From the NCBI GenBank assembly GCA_014529385.2, contig CM043949.1, positions 109,453,977 through 109,517,976 of the forward strand: 64,000 nucleotides of DNA, in the 5' to 3' direction. Source of the DNA: Adiantum capillus-veneris (Eukaryota; Streptophyta; Polypodiopsida; Polypodiales; Pteridaceae). The translations under genes were made by a program, and so were the position numbers. Below, in pieces: positions 35,857-47,080 of the stretch. Within the stretch, counting starts at the first letter, position 1. Each line of letters starts with the position of its first letter. Below the pieces are notes generated by a model, which did no database searches, was not told the origin of the DNA, and saw only the letters and a list, made by a program, of their open reading frames with translations.

Positions 35857-36225
35857 TGTTGCACCATGGATTATGCACCATGGAGACATCGCCATCACAT
35901 CAGAGTGAGTGAAAACATGGTGAACAAAGACTTCTTTCACAGTCTTCTTACCAATCTCAACTTTGAAATCCAGAACTCTTGCTTTCCATGCAGAACAAAA
36001 AATATTTGTTGCTTTCGAGTTTTTTCTCCTTCTTGGCTGCATAAGAACCCAATAACCTTTGCTTATCCTATGCTTTTGCCACCTATTATCTGTAGTGAGA
36101 GAGTTTGAGATTGAGATAGTACTTATGCTACTACATGGTCTTCTTTGCACACTAACGGTGAGGCTAGTTGGGAGCAGTGTATAGCAACCTCTAGAACTTC
36201 TTGGGCGGGTAGAAGATGAAGCCAT
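35857..36225 (-). CDS. Unidentified first exon, MASSSTRPRSSRGCY...
   Basis: ATG at 36225 (minus strand), open for 123 codons to a GTGAGT splice-donor-like sequence at 35856-35851. The product starts S/R-rich and contains a K/R cluster (MQPRRRKNSKATN), then VLDFKVEIGKKTVKEVFVHH. Its MASSST start resembles that of the transposase-like gene at 19126, which may be chance. It faces away from the DDE-type pseudogene that begins 330 bp further right. The function is unknown. Confidence 0.4.
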
Positions 36226-36555
36226 AGGTATAATGGAGGGAGAATGAGTTTTGAAAGACTTTCATAAAGGTAGTGGATATCTTTTAATGAAGGGAGAGAG
36301 TTAGCTATTAATCAGTAGTTAGGTTTCAACAACTTGACGGCTACTGGAAGTGGGCCCTACTTTGTGATACAAGGAAGTTACCTTATGAAAATGGGACAAA
36401 ACTCAATATTTTAAAATGTTTTCTTTCATTTTTGTGTTATTTTCCATGCATTTCTACATTACATAAGGTTGTTGCTCATTGGTTGCACCTTCTTTTCTCT
36501 TTCTTCAATAAGACCCTCCAAATGACTTCCAAAATTTCCTAATGGGGAGTCTGTA

Positions 36556-37999
36556 TTGTGCCCAAAGCCCATTGACTATGCTTATCACAATAGAAAATGT
36601 ATTTTGGGAACATGCCAACATTGTGGCATTGAAAGGCTCTCATTGTGTCTAGGTGAACAGAGTGATGGCATCTCTTTGATAACTGTGAAGCTTTTTGAGG
36701 AGGTTCCTATACAAGAAGTGGACAAGACAAATACAATAAAATCTCAAAAAGACCTTGTGGTTTTCCAGATTAGTTCGATGAGTTTCATTTTCTTGATTCA
36801 AGGAAAATTGGGAAACTTTATCAAACACAACTGCAAGTACAAATGGCAAGCTCGTCAGTTCTAAGAATGTTTGGATAACTTTCTTGACAACGTAGTGGTG
36901 TCTGTAGTGGATTTTACAGAGACTTACTCCTTCAAAGTGAAGAATGAGATTCAATCAATGCCTTGGTATTCAACTTAGGTTACAATTTTGATTCGCATTT
37001 CATACTTATGTAATGTGCTTGGTGCCATTCAGAAGACGACCCACTTCTACATTTCTAATGACAAGACGCATGACACTTTGTTTGTGCAACATTGTTTTCT
37101 ATTATACAATGACTGGCTGAAATGTCAAGGCTATAGTGTCAAGCGTCATTGGGTTTGGTCTAATGGTGCAGCTTCACAGTTCAAAGAAAAATGACTATTC
37201 TATTTTGTAGCCCGCTACTTCAATATGACCGGCATCCAGATGATTCACAAGTTCTTTGCTTTTGGCCATGGGAAGGGTGAACACGATGGGGCTCGTGTAG
37301 TGCTAAAAAGAGCACTCACACATGAGCAGCTAAAACTTGACAAATGGGTGTTGCGTAAGGCTGCAATTGTGGTCGCATTCCTCAATGCAACCCTTCAAAA
37401 ACAAGAACCACATACAATCAAGAAAGCCGATCGTTTATTTTTGAAGGTCAAACTTGGTGATGTAGATAGAGACACAGAGTGGGATTGCATGCAAATCAAA
37501 GGGTCTCAATCTTTTCATTGTGTCAATGGCTATAGCCAAACAAATATGTACAAGATAAGGTGAAGACTATTGTCTTGCTTTTGCCATGCGTGCATGAAAG
37601 TTCAATGGAGGAGACGCACAAACAAAGACCATGTGGATGGGTGGGAGTACTTTCAAATACAATCCATAGTCAGGGATGAAAACAATAGTGTAGCATCCAG
37701 CAATGATGAGGATGAGTCCCATATACACTGGCCACCATGATGACCTTAGTGATGCTTTGATGGTTGGCTAGAACTTTGCAGTGGCTATAGAGGAGCCAGA
37801 CGCAGACTTCTACATCCTCAAGTGCACTAACACAAAGCACTGGAGTGAGAGCTATGAACAGGATGAATGGCACAACCATATTAAGAAAAAATTACTTGTT
37901 GTTGAGGGACTATTTTATGACTCGGTACATGGGCAAGATGATACCTATGTGCTTTTGGACAACAAGCCCACTGCTCTTATATACTCCCACCTAGTGTGA
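36556..37999 (+). pseudogene. DDE-type transposase-like pseudogene, unnamed family
   Basis: One reading frame carries coherent protein from 36556 to about 37735, interrupted by TAA 36862, TAG 36976, TGA 37192 and TGA 37561, with no frameshift before 37730. Blocks in order: zinc-like KCILGTCQHCG; VVVSVVDFTETYSFKV; FYISNDKTHDTLFVQHCF; HWVWSNGAASQFKEK; KFFAFGHGKGEHDGARVVLK; a C-terminal Cys-rich part (LLSCFCHACMK); and, after a frame change, YILKCTNTKHW..YVLLDNKPTALIYSHLV. DF-ET, the W-S-(D/N)-G-x-x-x-QFK block and GHGKGxxDG fit a DDE/D RNase H-fold transposase, with N in place of the expected second aspartate. I recall similar uncharacterised proteins in repeat-rich genomes but cannot give the family a name. 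The catalytic assignment is inference. Confidence 0.6.
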
Positions 38000-38149
38000 T
38001 GCATCAGGTACCCAATGTGCCCAATGGAAGGGGAGCCTAGTGTATATGAACTATTAACTAATGTATTTGAACAAATCTATAATAGCACGCCCCTAGAGAA
38101 CTTGTGAGATCTATCTATGTGATCAGTCATAGGCTCTTTACTAAGCCAC

Positions 38150-39215
38150 TAAACCTCTTGTTGGAGACTTTCCACCACTTTACACTAATTTAGATCCACT
38201 TGACAAAAACTGAGATAGCACTTGTTAGGTACTTTTGACCACTTTCCAACACTTTAGATCCACTTGACAAGCATTGGGCTAGCACTTTTTAGGGACTTTC
38301 CAACACTTCAGATCCACTTGAGAGGCACTGGGCTAGCATTTGTTTAGGAAATTTCCACCACTTTCCAGCACTTTTGATCCACTTGACAGGCACTGAGCTA
38401 GCACTTGTTAGGGGCTTTCCACCACTTTTGATCCACTTGACATGCACTGGGCACTTGCTAGGGACTTTCTACCACTTTTGATCCACTTGACAGGCACTGG
38501 GTTAGTACTTGTTAGGAACTTTCAACCACTTTCCAGCACTTTAGATCCACTTGACAGGCATTGGGCTAGCACTTGTTGGGTACTATCAATCACTTTCTAG
38601 CACTTAAGATCCACTTAATAGGCACTGTGATAGCTTTTGTTAGGGACTTCCTACCAATTTCCAGTACTTTAGATCCACTTGATATGCCTTGGTCCATCAC
38701 CAACTCAAACAACTATACCACTTGATAGGGACTCTCCACCACTTTCCAAGACTTTAGACTTACTTGATAGGCACTGGACCGTCACCAACTCAAACAACTA
38801 TACCACTTTCTAGGGACTCTCCACCACTTTCCAAGACTTTAGACTTACTTGATAGGCACTAGGCCATCACCAACTCAAAGAACTTCAAACCACTAAACCA
38901 CTTGTTAGGGACTATCCACCACTTTAGATTCTTTTATAGGCACTGGGCTAGCACTTATTACAGACTCCTTAACACTTCAGATCCCTTGTTAGGCACAAGG
39001 CCATCACTAACTTAAAAAACTTTAAACCATTGTACCACTTGTTAGAGAATTTCTACCACTTTCCAGCACTTTAGATCCACTTAATATGCACTAAAATAAG
39101 ACCAATGTAAAGAAATTCAAAGGACTAAATAACTTGTTAAAGACATTCCACCTTTTGCCAACACTTTAGATCCACTTGACAACACCAATTCAAAGCATTT
39201 CAAAACACTTAACAA
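38150..39215. repeat. Degenerate minisatellite, AGATCCACTTGACAGGCACT type
   Basis: At least 14 units containing AGATCCACTTGA(C/T)AGGCACTGGGCTAGCACTTGTTAGGGACTT in split form: AGATCCACTTGACAGGCACT then GGGCTAGCACTTGTTAGGGA then CTTTCCACCACTTTCCAGCA. Unit length is mostly 55-85 bp. From 38690 some units gain a CCATCACCAACTCAAACAAC insert, giving longer higher-order units. Confidence 0.9.
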
Positions 39216-39865
39216 AGACTTAGGCACAAAGACATACACATTATTACCACACTTGAACACTTGGCCATTGATAGTTTTTAGAGCACTTGGCTAGCACTTT
39301 AGAGCACCTTAAGATAAAAAACAGATAGGCATTGACACAAGCATTCATACATACCAATCGGATTCGTGTGTATTCAAAACAAAAGCATTCGTGTATATGT
39401 ATGAAAATTTTTACATACATTATGACATAGAGACAATAACTAGCTACACATGGTATATATTATGGACACTTTTGATTGCTTGGCATCTTCAAAAAGTCTG
39501 GACTATCAAATCCTTCCTATGCGTTGTACATTTTTAGTGACAATGTCCCAATTCCATTGTGCAAGTGTCTCGTTCCTTGCATAAAATGGACAGTCACTGA
39601 CAACTTTCACTTGTCAACTCCGTTTGCCACTTTCAACCCACTTGTAAACAAATGCCACCACATCCTCTTTCAGAAACTTCTCCCACTGTGTCTCATCTTG
39701 ATTCTTCAAGCCAGGCAAAATAACATAGCATGTAGGATCATTGAAGTAAATTTTATACAAAGAATCATCTAGCACTAATGTGCTTGACTTATTGAACCTA
39801 GGGAAAAGATATCAAAAGGTTTCTAACTTTTTGAAGTACATTGGCCTTGGAGGGTCATCAAACTT
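39216..39865. other. No gene seen
   Basis: Ordinary AT-rich sequence. A 98-codon frame at 39476-39772 has no recognisable motif. Confidence 0.5.
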
Positions 39866-40685
39866 ACCCTATGGCCCTAGGGCCACAGGGTGTCCCTCCA
39901 TCTAAGGAGAGTTCCTATGTACATGGTGACATGTAGGTATACTTGAGTGGCATAAATGTCCCTCTAGAGATTTTACATTGGCACCCTACGGTCCAATGTC
40001 CATGGGGTGCTCTCTAATATAGCTAAAAGTCATATGGCTCTAGCTCTATAGGGTGTCAATAAAATGGTTCTACAAGGTCACTTAGGCCACCCTATGGCCC
40101 TAGGGGCATAGGACCTCTCACTAGATTAGAGGCACCTTGTGGCCCTAGCACCATAGGGTGCCAAAGTAGAAGCTCCAGGGCCACAAGGTGGTTCTCTATT
40201 CTAATGAGAGATCCTATGGCCCTAGGGTCATAGGGATGCCATTGCGGCCATGTAGGCACCCTTGAGTGGCCTAAATAATCATGTAGAGCTTTTGTATTGG
40301 TGCCCTAGGGTACCTTTAATCTGATACTAGAGATCCTATGACCCTAAGGTCGTAGGGTGGCATAGGTGTCCTTGTAGAACCAATTTTTTTGTACAATATG
40401 GACCTAGGGCCACATGCCTATAGGGCATATGCCCTCCTCAATAACATAGAGGGTACTCTTTGGACCTAGTTCCATAGGGTGCCAACATAAAGGTTGTACT
40501 AGTGCACCCATGCCACCCTATGTTCCTAGGGCCGTAGGATCTCTCATTAGATTAGATTTCTTTTTATTCCAATTAGAGATCTTATGGTCCTAGGAGGCCA
40601 ATGTACGTGCTCTTGAGTGGTCCAATTCCTCCTTTAGAGCTTCTACATTGGCACCCCTATGGCTATAGGTCCAAAGGGTGCCTTC
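39866..40685. repeat. Array of palindromes, half-site GGCACCCTATGGCCCT
   Basis: About ten decayed copies of a 32-bp palindrome whose left half is GGCACCCTATGGCCCT and right half AGGGCCATAGGGTGCC. Copies are centred near 39879, 39995, 40100, 40146, 40224, 40305, 40346, 40466, 40527 and 40668. The first (39866-39891) is palindromic over 26 bp with one mismatch pair. Intervals between them vary from about 40 to 140 bp and share short phrases (TCTAATTAGATT.AGAGATCCTA, AGCTTCTACATTGGCACCC). Confidence 0.85.
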
Positions 40686-42449
40686 TAATTTGATGAGAAT
40701 TCCTCTGGTGTTATGGCTATAAAGCAGACATTGTGCACATGTAGTTTCCCTCGAATGGCCTAAATGTACCATCACACAAAACACCCAAATAAGCTAAAAA
40801 CATGTGATGCTCTTGGTGCACATCTTGAAGACTACATAAAAACCTAAACTATATCATCCTTATCGCCTAAATACCATAGGGTCCTTTGCAAGTGTAAACT
40901 ACAAAAGAAATGGTTCATTGGAAGTGTAAACTAAAAAATAAATTTGACATTAGAAATGGGAGCACTTGCAAAGAGAATCAACAATAGCTTTGCAATTAGA
41001 AATGGGAGCAAATAAAACTAAAATAACTTTGAAATTGCAAATGGGAGCACTTGCAAAGAGAATCAACAATAGATTTGTAGGTGCTCATTGTAAGTGATAG
41101 ATAGATTTCAAAGTCTTCAATTCACTGTTTATTTTATTATTGAAGTCACATGATAACATAGCATTCTTTTGTGTATCATCAAATTCAATCAAACGTTTAT
41201 TTTTCTCAATGTTCTTTCAATAACCATGTATGAAAATTGGTTGTCTTATAGAATCTTCAAAAATATAGTACATTGGAAGTTTTAAAGACATTGAAAGGGT
41301 GGCATATCTTTAATATGATAGAGAAACATTCTCAAGAAACTAATCAAGGTTACAAAGTTCAAAACAAACTTTTTTATTAAGTGTAAATACATCCATAAAA
41401 TTTATTAATAGGTCTAAGTTTTGCACTTCAATGCATTTGATTGCCTTTGATTTAACCACCAGATATACAATCCAATTTACAAGCTTGAACAATTCATACA
41501 TTATACAATTGTTGCTATGCAATAAGCCTTGATAGAATGTTTTTCTATGCGATAAAATATCTTGCAAGATGTTCCCATTGCTACATGATAAGCTAAAAAA
41601 TTATACTAATCCTAGCTTTCCTCTACTAAAACAAATTCAAGAAATCCATTTCAATTCTCTATATCATCTAGAAGAGAAGAAAAATTGTAGTTTGGACCAA
41701 GATTCTCGCACTTTCTATCTTTGAATAAAATCTAGTTGCAATTGAAGAACTATATTTTCACATAAAACAAAGGACAAATGCTTTATAAACCATTTTCACT
41801 TTGATACTTGATATTCATTGTCTAGGCTAGTTTCTGATATTTATAATACATTTTCAATATACATTTAATCTAGTTATTTGCAATACAAAGAATTGTTTCA
41901 AATGCTTACACCAACAATTCACAATAAAGAATTTACACACAACCTAAAATATGATATAGGATGATTATAAATCAACTATTCACACCCTCATTTTGTAATT
42001 TTGTAGACAAAAACCTTTTACATGTTTCCTAGCTTAATTTTATTCTCAAAAGAATATTAAACCTTAAAAACAAGCAAGAGAATCTATTCCCCTATTTTAT
42101 TCTCAAAAGAATATTAAACCTTAATCCCAAGCTAGGGAATCTACACCCCTATTTTATATGACCCCTATGATTCCAAGGCGACATACCTTCTCTTATATCT
42201 TCTTCCATAATTTTAGTTTAGAATCAACACACTATGACCCTAAGATCTTTAACAAGATAGTTAAACCAAAAGAAGATTTTTTTGAGACTCTTAAAGAGTG
42301 TTTAAATAACCTAGAATAACCACCCTATGGCCTTGTCATGTGATATTTTACAAGGTGTGTCCATAGAGAACCTTCAAGGATATACACCTAATCAACCTTG
42401 TAGAAGCCTTAAGTTAGCACCCTATGGCCATATGATCCTTGGGCCATAG
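40686..42449. other. AT-rich intergenic sequence with small duplications
   Basis: AAATGGGAGCACTTGCAAAG repeats at 40954 and 41039; ATTTTATTCTCAAAAGAATA at about 42036 and 42096. Two more palindrome-like phrases (ACCCTATGGCC) occur at about 42322 and 42419, the last ending exactly where the gypsy LTR begins. No gene seen. Confidence 0.6.
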
Positions 42450-43174
42450 TGGAATTGGATTTGATCTCTTTAGATAGCTTATTGCAGTGTTAGAGTTTAC
42501 AGCTACTGGTGATTCATTAGTTCAATCAGTAGAAACTGGAGGAAAAGATAGAAACTGAACTAAAACAATTACATGAACTGGAATACATCTGCTGAGAAAG
42601 AGACAAGCTGAATGACTGGAATTAGTGTTTAGAGTAAGAGTACAAGTGAGAATAATGTAGCTTGGGAACAACTTCAGGACTATAACCACACACTAAGAGT
42701 AAGAAGTCAAAAGATAAAACAGCCCAAAAGTACAGCCAACCCGATTACAATGTAATGGGTCCTATTTATAGCCTCTTGGAGTTACTGTGGTAACCGTCAT
42801 AGTAATTATTGACTGGTCCAATGCCCGCGGCTTTCCAAGAGTTGACTCCCACCTAGTGAAACTGCCTCCGCCAGTAAGACTACCTCCGCCATCTACATCC
42901 TTCCCTCCTTTCTTGAATTTTGGTAAGACTCCAAAATTTTTGAAAAAAATCCACCGTCTGATCCTTTTGAAACATAGCTTTATGCCATATTTCATGCTTT
43001 GTTGAGTGCTTGACACTCCCTATGATTGTAATTCCAAGGGTGTCAGCCAAAGAGATACCCACACTTGGTTGAGAAAATCCACCGTCTGATTCTGAAAATG
43101 TTTGGAAAAATCCACCGTTTGATTTTGAGATGGTTGGAAAATTCCTCCATTGAATGCTGAGATGGAACTACCCA
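42450..43174 (-). repeat. 3' LTR of gypsy A
   Basis: 725 bp. In plus orientation it runs TGGAATTGGATTTGATCTC ... GGAACTACCCA; in element orientation TGGGTAG...AATTCCA. A purine tract (GTGAAAGGGTAC in element orientation, 43175-43186) precedes it as PPT. Compared with the 5' LTR it lacks about 86 bp after GGAATTAGTGTTTAGA. Confidence 0.85.
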
Positions 43175-43182
43175 GTACCCTT

Positions 43183-46100
43183 TCACTGAACCCGCTTCCT
43201 TTTGCCCTTAGGTCTTGATGGTGTCTCCAAAGTCCCAATGACAGCATTGTCCTTCTGAATGAGTCTGTAAATGGCCTCTTGCTCAAGCTGATCCCACCGC
43301 TCTGTGGTCATTTCGACTTCATAAGGCGTGAGGGGATGATAAATTTTGGTGTCAGGATCATAGAGTGTGCGTCTGCCTTTTGTTAGACGAGTCCTAGCCA
43401 ATTTGTGACAATGCGAAGCTGTATGGATCAATCCTTCTGGAAGAGGCTGATTTGTTTTGATCCTAGCTTCCAAGAGAATCTCAGTCATTTCTTTGTACTA
43501 GGGTCCTAGGCCTGGTTTAGCCGTAATGTCCTTTTCAGGAACTTTAGAGGACTCAACAGTGAGTTGCAGCAGCTGGTTTGTGATCTTAGTGAGGCCTCTA
43601 ATCTGAATTTTCCATTATCCCATACAGAGCTTAATCCTTTGTACCTCATCTTTTAATTTGTGGAAATCATTTAGTTGAAGAGCATCATTGAATAGCGTTT
43701 TCCAGGTTTTCCACTCCATAGTTTATCGCTCATACCAATCATGAAGATCATCAGTAATCTTAAAGTATGTAAGCCGATCCACTGGTTCAGTATGTTGAGG
43801 GTATAGTGCTGGAAAAAATCTCGGCAGCCCCGCTTCTCTTGTGGTAAAGCATACAGGAGAACTAGGGAACCAGTGACAAACTCTAGATAATTAAAGACAA
43901 CCTGGTTCTCCTGGTGCATCATCTTCCTGGTAACTTTAACCAGCTGAAATAATATTTGGAGAGCAGTTTCCTGTTCTCCTACTGTCATTTGAGTTTGAGG
44001 TCCTTTGCTTGTGGTAGTCTGATCTTCAAGAATAACTCTCACCCTCTAATCCAAAATTCCCCTAGCAATCTGCATTTGCACTAAGACCTCTTTTAACTGA
44101 CTTCTGACATCTTTTATACATCTATATGTCGACTTATTTCCCAGCAGGAGTTCTAATTCCATAGAAAGGGAATGGCAATCTGTAGTAGAATGCCTCTGTT
44201 GATATGGATTAACTACTTTATCATCAGCAGTTAATATCCATTCAGGCACTCTCTCTAGTAGTTGTATTGTACTAGGATGCTCAAACAATTAGCACACCTC
44301 TTGATCATGGAAAGCAGCTGATTTCCAATGTTGAACCATTTCCCTAGCACCAACATATAGTCACTGAAATCGTTCTAGATTAGTGATAAGATCATCATCC
44401 TCCAGATACATCCTGGTTATAGGAGCCTGCTGATGTCGTAATCTCTTGTTCAGCATGGTGAGTTGTAATGAATGTTGCTCATCACTTGTTGGAATCTTAG
44501 TCATAGCTTTGCCTTTCCCTTTATCATCTGTACCGTGCTATGAATGGTGTGCTGGTGAATTTTGAGCTTTGCTGGTTTGTTGATCTCCCCCTTGCTGGTC
44601 ACTCGACTACTGTCCTTCAGGATGTTCTGATTGGTCTGCCTTGGATTGACTCCCTACTATAGCCCCCACTCCACCATTGCCAGATCCTGGAGGTGGATAT
44701 GGAAGAGAGTCATCATTACCATGCCCATCATCACTATGCCCCTCTTCAGATTCCTCCCCCTTCTCTTCTTCATTAGCTTCTGCCTTATCATCATCTTCCT
44801 CAAGGTTATTCTGATGCTCAATATAATCAAGGATAGCTTGATTTTCCAGAGCACTGTTATATTCAGAGAGTTTGTCTTGCAAGTCACTCTGCATTGTCTC
44901 CATGAGAGTCCTCAAATTGTCTCTATTGAAAACAGCATTCCCTTCTGGATTTAATATCTCAGCAAGATTATTATAGATGTATCTTTCTGTTAAGGTGGCT
45001 TTCAGAGCAGTGTGGGCATTCAGCAAGGAGTTGAAATCAACTCGCTTCATTCTCAGCAGAGTTTTGAATATGTCCCCGTAACCCTTTCAACTTATACCTT
45101 TTCTTCCCTCAAAGTCCGTACCTCAGATTCCACCTTGGATAACCTATTTTCTAATTGCTGAATGGTCCTAGTCGACTGAGCTTCAATGATATTGTGGTGC
45201 AGGGTCTGGGTGGCCCTCTCCTGCTCCATATTTTCAATCTGCTGCTCAGCTTCCTTCAATTCAGTTTTTGCCTTGGTTAATTCATCATCTGACACTGAAG
45301 TATCCAGCATTTATCCTATGGCATTCACAATAGTGTTCCAAGAGGACTGAATTAGTACAGAACATCCATCCTACACTGTGGCTGGGTCACAAGCAGTTGG
45401 CTCATAAATCGTGACAAGAGCCATATATGATAATGTAGAATAATCAGATTTCTGCAGGATTAGACGTCCTGTGAGAGGATGAGTCTGCAACTGCTGTTAA
45501 TCGTAGGGCCGCTTCACTATAAGGAATGGAAACCTTTCCCAGCGGACTTGAAGGTGTTGGCCCTTTTCCCTTATCAGTCTAATTTGCTAGCTGCTCAGCA
45601 CTGGCCCTCTCTGACTGGTCTTGTGGCCCGTACTGGTAGTTGTTGAAATCTGCCCTGTTGTTTGGGTAACTCCACTAACTAACTGGTTTTCTGGGGACTC
45701 TTCTTCTGAAGACACTTCAACATTCCTAGGCGTTGGAAATGGCTTCTAGCTCCAAGCCAATCTTACCTAGGCATGGGCGTCTGGAGCAGATGCCCAGTAA
45801 AGAAACTGCCAAACATACCAAGCTTTGAAGACATTCTAGGACTTCAACTTGGCAGTCTGCTGAAGCACATTGTGTGACAATATCTGACAGAGATTGATAG
45901 CAACTATAGAGTCCAATATTTTTGCTAAGAGCATAGAAAATAGCTTTTCTAACACATAAGTAGGATTATTTTTAAGACTCACAGCTTCAGCCACAAAGCG
46001 GTAAGCAGGAGGAATGTCCAGACCTGCTACTGGCACTCCTTGTGCACTGGTTTTTCGTTTCTTTCTGGCAGCATCATTGATTTGCTCTGTAGTTTCCACA

Positions 46101-46492
46101 GATGGCTTTGGCTCATTTGGCATTCGGAAGGCAAAAGCAATGTTCTCTGGAGTGACTGACACTTTTCTACCATAGATAATAGCACTTCAGTCTTTGGTGT
46201 TGAAAGAATTCCAAAATTGCCTTATAATTGCTATGTCGAACTCTATCCTTCTTGCTTGCACAACCACATGCAAATCACACAATCTCAGTAAGGCCTGTGC
46301 TTGCTCAGTAAACACATATCTCTGTATTTTGCAGTGAGGAATAAGAAGAAGAGTTGCTTTTGCAATAGCAATAAGGGCTTGGGTTTCGTCTATAGTTTCC
46401 TGCATCTTCTTTTGACATTTTCTTCCTACCCATACACCGTGAAGACGATGAACCAGTATACGAAGAAGAAGAGGACTTACTTGATTCGTCAA
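43183..46492 (-). pseudogene. Extra 3' ORF of gypsy A (downstream of integrase), decayed
   Basis: Coding sense continues for over 3 kb between integrase and 3' LTR. Pieces: 46492-45836 (one frame, split by TGA at 46187; IAIIRQFWNSF, then YGRKVSVTPENIAFAFRMP, resembling the domain found in Athila-type and other plant transposon proteins), 45310-45092 (coiled coil, ELKEAEQQIENMEQERA), 45050-44607 (ending in a long acidic run and a P/G-rich segment), 44288-44046, 44042-43671 and 43488-43183 (TLYDPDTKIYHPLTPYEVEM), whose stop lies 9 bp from the LTR. The last two segments are repeated in element B. The position matches the env-like ORF of Athila elements, but I see no signal peptide or membrane segment. 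The function is unknown. Confidence 0.65.
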
Positions 46493-47080
46493 ACCAGTAT
46501 CCTGGTGTGGCTAGCAAAGATAAACTGCAATCTACAGTCTCCTCGGATGAAGAGGTTTGTGGCTGTAGCGAAGAAACTTCAGAGCTCGGCGATGGTGAAT
46601 GAACAACAATCTGCAGGCGTCGTGCAGGAGACTTGTGAGGAAAAATGCTTACTCGCCTTACTGTTATACGCGTTCATGCCATAAAAGCTCCACCACTTAC
46701 CATTCCTAGAGTTCTGTGCACCGTAAGTGACGTGGCAGACATGCATTGGACAAGATTTCCTCTTGTCTTTGAAATGATTACCACTGATAGTCCTTCCGAT
46801 CGTTGTTTTCCCAAGAACTGATATTGGTCCCCATACTTCTCTGGTTTTGGTCTGGATAGGGTTTGGGCGCACTGGTATTATTATGGCTTTTTGACTGGCT
46901 CTGGAATTGGTTGTACATGGAAAAGACCTAAAATAGCTGATTCTGGATTTTCCTGGTCTTCAGCTCCAAGACCATCAATACCCGTTTTCATGACTTATGA
47001 ATAATAGAGCTTGATTTTAGCTCCATTATATACCCCTGTTAATACTAATCCACACAGATCTTTCAGCCTTATCGTGCCAT

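Noticed and set aside
38150-40685. Possible CRISPR-like array of repeats and spacers
   Set aside because: Repeats are diverged, unit length varies, spacers share sequence, and the genome is eukaryotic. It is a minisatellite plus palindrome array.
41340-41567. Minus-strand frame of 75 codons
   Set aside because: Isolated in AT-rich sequence without motif or context.
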